From: RHLJ01 sp965212165 | GTDB taxonomy: Bacteria > Bacteroidota > Rhodothermia > Balneolales > Balneolaceae | Assembly: GCA_965212165.1 (NCBI GenBank) | Contig: OZ243096.1 | Location: 124,001 to 188,000 of the forward strand | Length of the DNA: 64,000 bases | Direction: 5' to 3' | In this document: positions 25,300 to 34,289 of the stretch, in pieces | Position numbering within the stretch: position 1 is the stretch's first letter | Layout: each line of letters begins with the position of its first letter | Program-made: the position numbers and the translations under genes | The notes under the pieces: model-generated | What the model saw: only the letters and a program-made list of their open reading frames with translations | Databases searched by the model: none | What the model was told of the DNA's origin: nothing

Positions 25300-26343
25300 A
25301 TGTCATTCATAAACTTTAATGAAATTGTACACGAAGCTTGGGAAGCTTATGATAATTCTCGAGAGATTATAAGAATTGAAGATATAAGTGCTCGGGTATC
25401 TACTAATTATGTATACAGGATCACCCTTAAAGACCATAATATTATCGTAGCTAAACTTTCTTACTTCGGAAAGTTCGAGCACTTTGTGGAAGACCATTCC
25501 ATTATTAATGCTTTATCAAATAACCTTCCAGATCCATTTGAGAATTTTCTTGCTCGATCGTTAATGAAAGGAAATGAATTATTTGTTCATCGTCACCATA
25601 GTGAAATAATTGATGCTTGGGTGGTATTTTACCGACCCATAAAAATCAGAAATAGACTACCGAAAAGACTTAATGAGCGACAAATTAAACGACTAGGTAG
25701 AGAAACTGCTAAATTTCATAAGGCATGTCATACTGTTCGTGGTACACTTCCACCTTCTGCAAAAAGTATGAATGTAGACATTGATGGTTTACTTAAAACC
25801 TTAGATACAGAATACGGGAAATTCCAATTCCATATATATCGTGATTTAATAAGAGAGCATTGTGAAATTTTCAAAAATAACTATATAGAACTTGATGCAG
25901 ATTCATTAGATGCTATACCTGTATTTGTAGACTGGAACATTGGCAATTTTTCTGTAACTGATAGTTTTCGATTTTTTTCGCGTTGGGATTACGATTGGTT
26001 TCGCATGAGCTCTAGAATCATGGATTTTTATTTCTTTAGTAGAGTTGTTTCTGACATTGGTGATCGAACAATCTTTACCTACAACATCGATATTTTGATG
26101 GAAGAGCGATTTATCACCTTTTTGAAATCTTATCATGAAGTATTCCCGCTAACTAAAAGAGAAATTTTACTTCTCAAGGAAACATATCGATTCTTTTTAC
26201 TTACCTATGTAGTTAAATATGGCAAGTACTTTTTTCACGAAATATTCGCAAATAAACTTCAAAAAGAGGTATTCGATATACATCTTCCATCCATTGAACA
26301 AAAGTTCAACCCAGATTCACTCCTCAAAGCTCTAGATTTATAA
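25300..26343 (+). CDS. APH/choline-kinase-fold phosphotransferase
   Basis: A small-molecule kinase-like protein of 347 residues. The N-lobe has VSTNYVYRITLKDHNIIVAKLSYFG, with the ATP lysine. The catalytic region reads VFVDWNIGNFSV, in place of the common HGDLHxxN, followed by RWDYDWFRMSSRIMDF with the metal aspartate. The catalytic loop thus starts with V-D-W-N in place of H-G-D; the aspartate and asparagine needed for chemistry are both present. The substrate is unknown. Its place between a gamma-glutamyl ligase and a HAD phosphatase suggests it phosphorylates the amine or an intermediate of the same pathway. Confidence 0.8.
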   Translation: MSFINFNEIVHEAWEAYDNSREIIRIEDISARVSTNYVYRITLKDHNIIVAKLSYFGKFEHFVEDHSIINALSNNLPDPFENFLARSLMKGNELFVHRHHSEIIDAWVVFYRPIKIRNRLPKRLNERQIKRLGRETAKFHKACHTVRGTLPPSAKSMNVDIDGLLKTLDTEYGKFQFHIYRDLIREHCEIFKNNYIELDADSLDAIPVFVDWNIGNFSVTDSFRFFSRWDYDWFRMSSRIMDFYFFSRVVSDIGDRTIFTYNIDILMEERFITFLKSYHEVFPLTKREILLLKETYRFFLLTYVVKYGKYFFHEIFANKLQKEVFDIHLPSIEQKFNPDSLLKALDL

Positions 26344-26345
26344 TT

Positions 26346-27194
26346 ATGACTTATCCTTCCTTTTTCGACATTGCTAAAGACTTTAAAGTGATCATGCTCG
26401 ATTCATATGGGGTTGTTAAAAACCATAAAGGATTAATAGCAGGAATTGATAAAACCATCGATTGGATTAAAGGTGAAGGCAAAACGTTTCGTTTATTAAC
26501 TAATGACGCCTCTCGTAGCCAACACCAGCAAATGGAAAGTTTAGCAGCACTTGGGTTACCTGGAATTGAACTTCATGAAATTGTGACCTCTGGGATGATG
26601 GCGAAACAATTTCTGGAACAGAAAATTAATGAAGGGAGAATAGCATATCTCGGCACTGAGAATTCCGCTGAATATATTCTGCAATCTGGCTTACAACACG
26701 TATCTGTAGCAGATGTTGATTTAGATGATATAGATGATATTTCAGCATTTGTATTCCTTGATGATGAAGGTTTTGACTGGAACACAGACATCAACAAAAC
26801 AGTGAATTTACTTCGGAAGAAGACAATGCCTGTAATACTTGCTAATTCAGATCGCTTTTATCCAGTGTCAAGAAATGATGTAGCTGTAGCAACTGGTGGA
26901 ATAGCAAAACTTGTCGAAAGCATGCTTCACAAAAAGTTTATCCATTTTGGAAAACCAGATTCACAAATGTTTATGTATGCCTATGAAGGATTAGTTGGTG
27001 AACTGGGCGACATCAATAAAAATGACATTCTTATGGTTGGCGATACTTTAGAAACAGATGTTTTAGGTGGCAATAAGTTTGGTGTTCAAACTATGCTAGT
27101 TCTATCTGGTAACACTCGTGAAGAAAAAGTTCAACAAAACATACAATCCACTGGAATTATTCCTGACTTTATTTGTAGTTCTGTTGTGGAGTGA
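26346..27194 (+). CDS. HAD-IIA (NagD-like) phosphatase
   Basis: A 282-residue haloacid-dehalogenase phosphatase of the class IIA cap type. Motif I is LDSYGVV: the nucleophile Asp is present but the second Asp (general acid) is Tyr, as in the DVWGV variants of some HAD-IIA subfamilies. Motif II is LLTNDAS, motif III HFGKPDSQMF with the lysine, and motif IV MVGDTLETDVLGG. The family removes phosphate from small metabolites such as nucleotides, phosphoglycolate or sugars. It begins 2 bases after the kinase-like gene, so the two are coupled. It ends 7 bases from the convergent lipoprotein gene, with no terminator between them. Confidence 0.88.
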   Translation: MTYPSFFDIAKDFKVIMLDSYGVVKNHKGLIAGIDKTIDWIKGEGKTFRLLTNDASRSQHQQMESLAALGLPGIELHEIVTSGMMAKQFLEQKINEGRIAYLGTENSAEYILQSGLQHVSVADVDLDDIDDISAFVFLDDEGFDWNTDINKTVNLLRKKTMPVILANSDRFYPVSRNDVAVATGGIAKLVESMLHKKFIHFGKPDSQMFMYAYEGLVGELGDINKNDILMVGDTLETDVLGGNKFGVQTMLVLSGNTREEKVQQNIQSTGIIPDFICSSVVE

Positions 27195-27200
27195 ATTACT

Positions 27201-29117
27201 TTACCAGCCCTTTCTGAGCTCTAAGTTATATCCATTATTACTTAATCCAGAACTATATCCAAAGATCTGATCTTTATTCCCTTCATACTTGAATACATAT
27301 GCAATATTAGGTAGAAAATCATGATACCAAACTAACCAAGCTTGGCCATCATTATCACATTCTCCCACCCAAGTTCCTGTGTCAATAGATTCTATCCATT
27401 CGGATTCATTTGCAAATCTGGATTCCTTTTCAACCCACGTTCCATCTGTAAAATATTCCTGCCGATCAGTTTGACGAAATACAGTTCTAGTATCATCAGT
27501 ATAATATCTTAATTGCCACTTCCCTGTCATAAACAAAGAAAAGTCGGGACAATTACTTGCTACAAATAGATATTCGAAACCATCATACTCCGGGTTTTGG
27601 TAGTATTCGGCTCTTACCTGAGTTTCCAAATCTCCATAAATGGGGACGTCATCTTCATTTTTCTGAATCTTAGCAGTGAGAATAAATTCACCAGTATTTT
27701 CGTCTTTTTGTACATCAAATAGATCATTAAAGGATCTGTCATCCGTATATTGATTTCCAGCCCAGTTCAAATCTAAGTATTTTGATTTTACCGGACGGAT
27801 GATATTAACCGTATCCTCCCTCAGCGTTGAGAATAGACTTAAATCCCCATTGTAGAAATCAACTTTATAGATCAAATCATATAACTCTCTGCTTAACACA
27901 TTTACAACCCCATATGTAGAGTATCGATATTCTTGAATTAGATTTTCATATTCTCCAGTAAATGAAAGCCTGATAGGAGTTTCATATTCAAAACGAAGCG
28001 TATCAAGATGAGGAGCAAATTTTTTCGATTTTGGATTTGATTCTGATTCGTTGGAAAAATCGCCTTTAAGTTCAGCTTCCAACTTATCGGTAGTAAGCAT
28101 AAAAACTTTTGTAAATCTTTCCTGAATCCCAGTTATAATACTTATTGCCTGTCCATACACTGTCCAGGTTTTTGCGGTTTCAACCAGATCACCTTCTCCA
28201 ACTTCTACATTTTTAGTATCTGAATTCCAAAATGCATCAAGAATCCCCTTAAAATTAATTTTATTGGTAAGCCACTTCTTCCCATTCTCAAAAGCTGATT
28301 CCGGTTCTGCAAGTGGATCATGATTAGCCTTACCTAAAACATCCTCAAAAGGCTCATATTCTTCATTAAGGATTTCCTCATAAGCTTTCATGAAATACGC
28401 TAAACGCTCCAGAGCTTCAGGACTAGCTTTCTGAATATCATTGAATATCTTCAGTTCCAACTGATTATATAAATCCAATGCTTTGTTCATTTGTTCAACA
28501 AAGTTCTCATCATTGCCATCATTGTTTGAAGGAACATCTTGCATCACTTTTTCAGCATCCGCTTTTACCAGACTCATTTGGTCTTTAAACTTAAAAAACT
28601 CTGTTTGTACGTAACTTACCGGATCACTTATTACCTGTGTTGGGAGAATTTCGACCTCTCCTTTTAATAACAAATCCTCTTTAATAAATACGGTAAAGTT
28701 ATAATTACCCGCTTCAATACGAGGTATGGTAATTGCCCATTGTCCCCAGTCTTTTACTTTTGCAGTAAGCGTATCACCAACAGCAAGAGTATCCTGATAA
28801 TAAACCAAATCAAATCTCTTGTACAGATCATATTCATTATCAACTGAATCCAGACCCCAGACGAATTCGAAGCCATAATCTTCTAATTCAAATTCTTCGT
28901 TATAGTAGAATAATGATTGGTATGGATAGAAAGGTTGATAATTGTATGGGATTTCAATGATTGTAGGTTCAGGTTCTTGAGTTCCGCCATCTCCAGAATC
29001 ACCTTCATCTGTATTATCGATTGGGTCATCGTATGGTTTGGAGGATGTGGGAGATGATTTACAATTTAAAAGAACAATACTAAACCCTATCAGGAACAGA
29101 ACTAAAAACCTAAACAT
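27201..29117 (-). CDS. large outer-envelope lipoprotein of unknown function
   Basis: I do not recognise this 638-residue protein. The N-terminus is a lipoprotein signal (MFRFLVLFLIGFSIVLLNC, lipid on Cys19) followed by a low-complexity acidic linker rich in D, G, S and E (about 20-55), common in surface lipoproteins. Residues 55-170 look like a beta-sandwich. Residues 175-300 are helical, with SYVQTEFFKFKDQMSLVKADAEKVM. The C-terminal 200 residues are strand-rich with many aromatics (WQLRYYTDDTRTVFRQTD, WVEKESRF, GYSSGLSNNGYNLEL), resembling lipocalin-like or ligand-binding beta-barrels. No catalytic motif is seen. It is downstream of the M20 peptidase gene on the same strand (64-base gap). 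Confidence 0.75.
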   Translation of the reverse strand: MFRFLVLFLIGFSIVLLNCKSSPTSSKPYDDPIDNTDEGDSGDGGTQEPEPTIIEIPYNYQPFYPYQSLFYYNEEFELEDYGFEFVWGLDSVDNEYDLYKRFDLVYYQDTLAVGDTLTAKVKDWGQWAITIPRIEAGNYNFTVFIKEDLLLKGEVEILPTQVISDPVSYVQTEFFKFKDQMSLVKADAEKVMQDVPSNNDGNDENFVEQMNKALDLYNQLELKIFNDIQKASPEALERLAYFMKAYEEILNEEYEPFEDVLGKANHDPLAEPESAFENGKKWLTNKINFKGILDAFWNSDTKNVEVGEGDLVETAKTWTVYGQAISIITGIQERFTKVFMLTTDKLEAELKGDFSNESESNPKSKKFAPHLDTLRFEYETPIRLSFTGEYENLIQEYRYSTYGVVNVLSRELYDLIYKVDFYNGDLSLFSTLREDTVNIIRPVKSKYLDLNWAGNQYTDDRSFNDLFDVQKDENTGEFILTAKIQKNEDDVPIYGDLETQVRAEYYQNPEYDGFEYLFVASNCPDFSLFMTGKWQLRYYTDDTRTVFRQTDRQEYFTDGTWVEKESRFANESEWIESIDTGTWVGECDNDGQAWLVWYHDFLPNIAYVFKYEGNKDQIFGYSSGLSNNGYNLELRKGW

Positions 29118-29181
29118 AATGCAAAAACTTAAACTTAAAATTAGCTATAAAAATGAATTGTATAAAATAAGTTCCGCTCAA

Positions 29182-30477
29182 TTATTCAATTTCTTGTAAC
29201 CTATACAACAATACCGCGGCTCTTTTAGCCTGTCTTGGGAACTGATTTAGGTACCCAACTTCTTCAACGGTGTGATCTGCAGCTCCGCTCATCCCCAAAG
29301 CATCTATTGCCATATCAACATAATCGGCAGTGAAAGAGACATCAGCAGCTCCTGCTCTAAGGGGGTTTACTGCTACAACCTCTCCTAGACCTAAGTCGGT
29401 ACTTACCTTGCTATAGATGGAAAGAAGCTCTCTATTTCCATCTGTTGGAGCCATCGGTGGGTAACCATCACTGAAAGTGATTTCAGCATTTGTATGAGGT
29501 AGATTATTTGATACAATTTCTCTCATTTTTACTTTCACTCTATCTAGTTGTTCTTTCGAAACTGCACGAATATCTCCAGTTACAACTGCCGATTCAGCAA
29601 CCACGTTATTTTTCCCAAAAGCAGAACCAGAATTTGACGAAGTATTATTTTCCACAGTGGTTCCACCTAAAATTTTACCTGGATTAAAAGTGAGATACTC
29701 TTCACTTCTTAGCTCCTCATAAAATGTATTCAAGATTCTGGAAATCTCGTAAATCGCTCCAGCACCAATATCTTCTCTAAAAACTTGAGATGAATGCGCC
29801 GGCTTACCTGATACATTTAAGGCCCAGCCAATTGAACCTCTTCTCGAAACATTCGCTGTTCCGGGATTTCCATCTCCATTCTCGAATCCGATCGAAATAT
29901 CCGCCCATTTAGCAGCATCAATTAACGCTTTCTTTGATAAATTTAGTGGTTTCCCACTAAGTTCCTCGTCGCCTGTCATTACAACAATAATGTTCATTTC
30001 ATCTAATTCACCAACTTCTTTTAATGCACTTAAAGCTTGAAGAATAATTACATTTCCACCTTTCATATCAGCAATTCCGGGCGCTCGAGCAACAGAATCA
30101 TTTACCATTTCGAATTTCTGAAATGGACTATCTGGTTCAAAAACTGTATCTAAATGACCTATTAGCATAATCTTAGGTCCATTTCCACCTCCGATATGTT
30201 CTGCAACCAAATGTCCTGCACGATTGAATGAAGCTCCATCTTCCCATCTAGTCTCGAAACCTAGAGCATCAAACTCTGCCATCAATACATCTCCGACCTC
30301 CTTAACACCATCAAAATTCATCGAACCACTATTTATATTTATGGTCTTAATAAGTAGTTCTAATGCATCGTCATTGGTTTCATCAATATGTGAAAGCATT
30401 CGTTGTTCAATATCTGAAACTTGTGCTAATGCCTGAGTTGAAAAAAGAAAAAGAATTACTGTGATTAATCTGATCAT
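29182..30477 (-). CDS. exported M20-family metallopeptidase (glutamate carboxypeptidase-like)
   Basis: A di-zinc exopeptidase or amidase of 431 residues with a signal peptide (MIRLITVILFLFSTQALA). The zinc motifs are GHLDTVF (His and Asp), DMKGGNVI (bridging Asp), GDEELSG (catalytic and metal Glu) and the late GAADHTVEE histidine. The Ser/Gly-rich dimerisation domain (about 210-325) sits in the middle. It resembles CPG2-type enzymes that cleave C-terminal glutamate, but the substrate is open. Periplasmic or extracellular location is inferred from the signal. Divergent from the first DUF302 gene. Confidence 0.9.
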   Translation of the reverse strand: MIRLITVILFLFSTQALAQVSDIEQRMLSHIDETNDDALELLIKTININSGSMNFDGVKEVGDVLMAEFDALGFETRWEDGASFNRAGHLVAEHIGGGNGPKIMLIGHLDTVFEPDSPFQKFEMVNDSVARAPGIADMKGGNVIILQALSALKEVGELDEMNIIVVMTGDEELSGKPLNLSKKALIDAAKWADISIGFENGDGNPGTANVSRRGSIGWALNVSGKPAHSSQVFREDIGAGAIYEISRILNTFYEELRSEEYLTFNPGKILGGTTVENNTSSNSGSAFGKNNVVAESAVVTGDIRAVSKEQLDRVKVKMREIVSNNLPHTNAEITFSDGYPPMAPTDGNRELLSIYSKVSTDLGLGEVVAVNPLRAGAADVSFTADYVDMAIDALGMSGAADHTVEEVGYLNQFPRQAKRAAVLLYRLQEIE

Positions 30478-30571
30478 GGATCTTTAATATATTTTTAAAA
30501 ATTATCATAAAGGTAAATAGGAATCACAACAAAATGAATTGCTTATTAGAACAGATAATTACTACACAAAT

Positions 30572-30591
30572 ACTTCAAGAATTTCTATTAT
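30572..30591 (+). promoter_or_regulatory. duplicated upstream element, copy 1
   Basis: ACTTCAAGAATTTCTATTAT, 60 bases before the first DUF302 ATG. It matches the element before the second DUF302 gene at 18 of 20 positions and contains the short palindrome AGAAnTTCT. Confidence 0.5.
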
Positions 30592-30631
30592 ACTAGAGAG
30601 GTTATAATACATTATTGAATAAGGAAAAATT

Positions 30632-31024
30632 ATGAGTTACTATTTTAATACAACTATTATCGGAAAAGAATTTAATGCTGTGATCGAGTTGGTTACAGAA
30701 GAATTAAAAAAAGAAGGGTTCGGAATATTAACCGAAATTGATGTTCAAGCTACTTTTAAAAAGAAACTAGATATCGATTTCAAGAAATATCGCATATTAG
30801 GAGCCTGCAACCCCCCATCCGCACTTACAGCAATTACTTCAGAAGATAAAATTGGAGTATTCCTACCGTGCAATGTGGTTGTTACTGAAAATGAAGCCGG
30901 AGAGGTAGAAGTATCTGCTGTTGACCCAGTTGCTTCTATGATGGCAGCAAATAACGATGCACTTGGTGAGGTAGCAATTGACATTCAGACTAGGTTGAAA
31001 AAAGTAATTTCAAATCTAAATTAG
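30632..31024 (+). CDS. DUF302 family protein
   Basis: A 130-residue DUF302 protein without signal peptide. The domain motif KYRILGACNPPSALTAI and the later IGVFLPCNVVV hold the two conserved cysteines, and EVSAVDPVASM is also typical. The fold is a swapped beta-alpha dimer; function is not established, though members often occur near sulfur or heavy-metal genes. It is a tandem paralogue of the gene at 31165. AAGGA lies 8 bases before the ATG. Confidence 0.88.
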   Translation: MSYYFNTTIIGKEFNAVIELVTEELKKEGFGILTEIDVQATFKKKLDIDFKKYRILGACNPPSALTAITSEDKIGVFLPCNVVVTENEAGEVEVSAVDPVASMMAANNDALGEVAIDIQTRLKKVISNLN

Positions 31025-31103
31025 AAACACGCTCATATCACTCTATCTTATTTCATTATTATTGATAACAAAAAATAAGTAAATAGAGATTCCCTTCACA
31101 TAA

Positions 31104-31123
31104 ACTTCAAGAAGTTCTACTAT
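31104..31123 (+). promoter_or_regulatory. duplicated upstream element, copy 2
   Basis: ACTTCAAGAAGTTCTACTAT, 61 bases before the second DUF302 ATG, at nearly the same distance as copy 1. Conservation between duplicated promoters while the surrounding bases differ suggests a protein-binding site. Confidence 0.5.
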
Positions 31124-31164
31124 GTTGATGATGCAATAGAATATCCACAAGTCAGGAGGGTATT

Positions 31165-31575
31165 ATGAGTTATTATTTTAACATAGTTGTTGAGGGACTT
31201 ACTTTCGAAGAAGCAGTAACATTCCTAACCGAAGAACTAAGAAAAGAAGGTTTTGGTGTAGTTTCTGAAATCGATATGAAGAAAACCCTTAAAATAAAGT
31301 TGAACCTCAATTTCAGAAAATACAAAATATTAGGAGCATGCAGCCCAAGTTACGCCTACCGTGCTTTACATAGTGAGGATAATGTAGGTCTATTACTACC
31401 TTGTAACTTTGTAATTCAAGAACATGAAGATGGGGTAATTGAAATTGCGGCTGCTGATCCGATTTCTTCTATGAATCCAGTTAATAATGAGGATTTAGCT
31501 ATGATTGCGAATCAAATTCAACGCAAAATCAGACATGTTATAAAAGCGCTCCAATATGGAAATTTCCATAGCTGA
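31165..31575 (+). CDS. DUF302 family protein, tandem paralogue
   Basis: A 136-residue DUF302 protein, clearly duplicated from the preceding gene: both begin MSYYFN, both have LxEELRKEGFGVVSEID-type openings, and the motifs KYKILGACSPSYAYRA and VGLLLPCNFVI keep both cysteines. It has one of the best ribosome sites in the window, AGGAGG 5 bases before the ATG. The copy has its own upstream element, so the promoter was duplicated along with the gene. It ends before a bidirectional terminator. Confidence 0.88.
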   Translation: MSYYFNIVVEGLTFEEAVTFLTEELRKEGFGVVSEIDMKKTLKIKLNLNFRKYKILGACSPSYAYRALHSEDNVGLLLPCNFVIQEHEDGVIEIAAADPISSMNPVNNEDLAMIANQIQRKIRHVIKALQYGNFHS

Positions 31576-31632
31576 ATTTGAGCAAAGTTATCAGTCATTG
31601 ATTTATTAATGATTAACAATATGATCAGAAAT

Positions 31633-31666
31633 AAAAAAGCCTTTTAAATTTAAAAAGGCTTTTTTT
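31633..31666. terminator. bidirectional terminator
   Basis: An A-run, a stem centred on AAGCCTTTT and AAAAAGGCTT, then a T-run, lying between the second DUF302 gene and the convergent S9 peptidase gene. The symmetric A and T tails allow it to work on both strands. Confidence 0.88.
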
Positions 31667-31690
31667 ATGAATTATTTTTTTTCAATTCTA

Positions 31691-34138
31691 TTAATCTACT
31701 TGTGTAGTCTTTTTCTCGAGAACCTTTTTTTCAGCATCTCTCACATAGGTATTTAACCATTCTGTTTGTTCATATAACATATGTAAAAGTGATTCACGAG
31801 CTACATAACCATGACTTTCACTTGGTAGCATAACTAATTTAGCAGTTCCTCCCAATCCACTCACGGCTCCATACATTCGTTTACTTTGAATTGGAAAAGT
31901 GCCTGAATTATTATCAGCTTCACCGTGAATGAATAAAATTGGTTCATCCACTTTATCCGCATTCATAAAAGGTGACATTTCAAAATAAACTTCTGGTGCT
32001 TCCCAGAATGTTCTCGGTTCCGCTTGAAACCCAAAAGGTGTTAGTGATCTATTATATGCTCCACTTCTTGCTATACCTGCTTTAAAAATATCAGAATGTG
32101 CAAGCAAATTCGCAGTCATAAAAGCACCATAACTATGTCCACCAACTCCTACCCTTTCTGGATCTCCAACCCCCATTTTGTCAAGTTCGTCAACAATAGC
32201 TTGTCCATTTGCTACTAATTGTTCTACAAAAGTATCATTGGGTTGTGTATCACCTTCACCAATTATTGGCATGGCCGCACCTTCAACAACAGCATACCCT
32301 TCAGTTAACATAAAGTGCGGTCCCCAATATCCAATACTTGTAAATCTATATGGAGATGATGTGATTTGGCTAGCCGCTGCAGCACTTTTAAATTCCCTAG
32401 GATATGCCCAAACTAAGGTTGGTAATTTACCATCTTTTTCTTTGTCATAACCTGCTGGCAGGTATACAGTTGCAGTAAGATTTACTCCATCACTTCTTTC
32501 GTAACTTATAAATTCTTTTTGAACATCTTTCAAATCTGGAGTCGGATGTTCAAAAAACGTAATCTGCTTTGCTTCATTCTTATTTAAATCTCGTATATAA
32601 TAATTGGGCTGCTCACTTACAGATTCTTTCCTTGTAAGTATCAACATTCCATCTTCATCAATAACAGAAATCAAATTTTCATAATATGGAGCTTCTGATC
32701 TCCATAGTTCTTTTTTAACGCCTGTCTTTAAATCGAAAGAAGTTAAAAATGGTTGATTTCCTTCAGGTGAAAACCCTTGTCCACTCATAAGTACTTTATT
32801 TCCATTGTCGACAGTATGTAATACATAAGTTCCATATTTAGATCTTTTGTACTCAGGGCTACCAGGATCTGAATATCGATCTTCAACATTTACATCAAAA
32901 ATGAGTTCCACAGTATTAGTAGATGGTTCAACCATCCATGTTCTTCCTTGGCGAGTACTTCTCCAATATTCATTTACAAGTGCAAAGCCTTCCTCACTCC
33001 ATGAAATACCTCGGTACCTCATTTCAAGATCTATAATTGCCTGAGGTGAGCTATTAAATGGAGCAGAATGCATATATACACGATCCCTTTTTTCTACATC
33101 GTTTGATTGATCCCCTCCATCAAGTGCTTCTACCCAAACAAGGGTTGAAGGAACATCTGATCTCCAATTAATTGATCTTGGACCCTCTGATGTGGAAGAA
33201 AAACCAATTGGTATTTGATCCAATAATGGTAATTCAGCAACTGTATGAATAATCTTACCATCTCTATCTAACACATAGGTATTACTTGGAAATCTGTAGG
33301 CAGGTACTCTGTAGGAATACGGTGTTTGAATTTTACTAATCAAAATATAATTCCCATCTGGGCTCAAATTCATTCCACGATAAATACCTTGTGCCCCAAT
33401 AACTTCAGTTTTTCCATCAAGACTAACTTCAACTATCTGAGAAGTGAAGTAATATTCAAATAGTTCTTCATCGTATTTATTCTTAAGTAAATCTTGATAT
33501 GTACGAGCAGGGGCATTTTTTCCAACACTTTCTTCAATTGTTGGGCCAGTTGGAACAATATTTTTTTCTGGAGCTGCTCCTCTATTCTTAGGTATAATTT
33601 GAACTAATAGTGACTTTGAGTCTCTATTCCATACTGCCGCAGAACCATAAGTATCATTTATATAATCATCAGAAATTTTTGAGGCTTTTGCATTTTTTAC
33701 GTCAGCAGTCCATAACTCTATTCCGGTCGACGTTATTAATAAGAACGCAATAAATTTACCATCTGGAGACCAATCCAAATCTGAAATTTTTGGGTTTTCA
33801 GGCAGCCCTGATAGCTTCATATCTTTACCAGTTTTCACATCACGTATAGTAATTCCATTTAAAGTTCTCGACCGTGATGGACCATTTGTAATTGGATTTA
33901 TTCTTATCCCTGCTAACCTTAATTCAGGTTGAGATATTTCTTCGATTGAAGGCTGTCCTGGGCGCTGTAAAAGAGCCATAAAGTCACCATTCGGTGACAT
34001 TGATACTGATGGAGTAGCGTCACCATCTACCAAATCGATCATTGCTTGTGAAGGCTCTAGATAGCCATACTGACCTATTGCTGCATTTGAAATAAAAATG
34101 ACGAACAAAAAGGAAAAGAGTGAAATTTTATATCTCAT
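31691..34138 (-). CDS. exported S9-family serine peptidase (prolyl oligopeptidase / glutamyl endopeptidase-like)
   Basis: An 815-residue exported peptidase (signal peptide MRYKISLFSFLFVIFISNAAIG). Residues about 40-530 form a beta-propeller with repeating SPDGxF/Y motifs (DLDWSPDGKFIAFL, NLSPDGNYILI). The alpha/beta-hydrolase domain follows, with the nucleophile in GVGGHSYGAFMTANL, the acid in LFIHGEADNNSG and the histidine in LPSESHGYVARE. The EADNNSGTFPIQSKRMY pattern is that of the S9D glutamyl-endopeptidase-like group. It probably degrades peptides in the periplasm or outside the cell. It is a single gene, with 151 bases separating it from gcvP. Confidence 0.93.
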   Translation of the reverse strand: MRYKISLFSFLFVIFISNAAIGQYGYLEPSQAMIDLVDGDATPSVSMSPNGDFMALLQRPGQPSIEEISQPELRLAGIRINPITNGPSRSRTLNGITIRDVKTGKDMKLSGLPENPKISDLDWSPDGKFIAFLLITSTGIELWTADVKNAKASKISDDYINDTYGSAAVWNRDSKSLLVQIIPKNRGAAPEKNIVPTGPTIEESVGKNAPARTYQDLLKNKYDEELFEYYFTSQIVEVSLDGKTEVIGAQGIYRGMNLSPDGNYILISKIQTPYSYRVPAYRFPSNTYVLDRDGKIIHTVAELPLLDQIPIGFSSTSEGPRSINWRSDVPSTLVWVEALDGGDQSNDVEKRDRVYMHSAPFNSSPQAIIDLEMRYRGISWSEEGFALVNEYWRSTRQGRTWMVEPSTNTVELIFDVNVEDRYSDPGSPEYKRSKYGTYVLHTVDNGNKVLMSGQGFSPEGNQPFLTSFDLKTGVKKELWRSEAPYYENLISVIDEDGMLILTRKESVSEQPNYYIRDLNKNEAKQITFFEHPTPDLKDVQKEFISYERSDGVNLTATVYLPAGYDKEKDGKLPTLVWAYPREFKSAAAASQITSSPYRFTSIGYWGPHFMLTEGYAVVEGAAMPIIGEGDTQPNDTFVEQLVANGQAIVDELDKMGVGDPERVGVGGHSYGAFMTANLLAHSDIFKAGIARSGAYNRSLTPFGFQAEPRTFWEAPEVYFEMSPFMNADKVDEPILFIHGEADNNSGTFPIQSKRMYGAVSGLGGTAKLVMLPSESHGYVARESLLHMLYEQTEWLNTYVRDAEKKVLEKKTTQVD

Positions 34139-34289
34139 ATTCGTGTGCTTAATTAGTGGACTAATTCGTTTAACTACACAAATAATCTAATTGAAAAATC
34201 TCTTACAAAAAATAAAATGTGAAAATTGATTCTTCAAAATTACTCTTAAGATATATTCTATACTATATAATGAAATTAAATATCAATTC

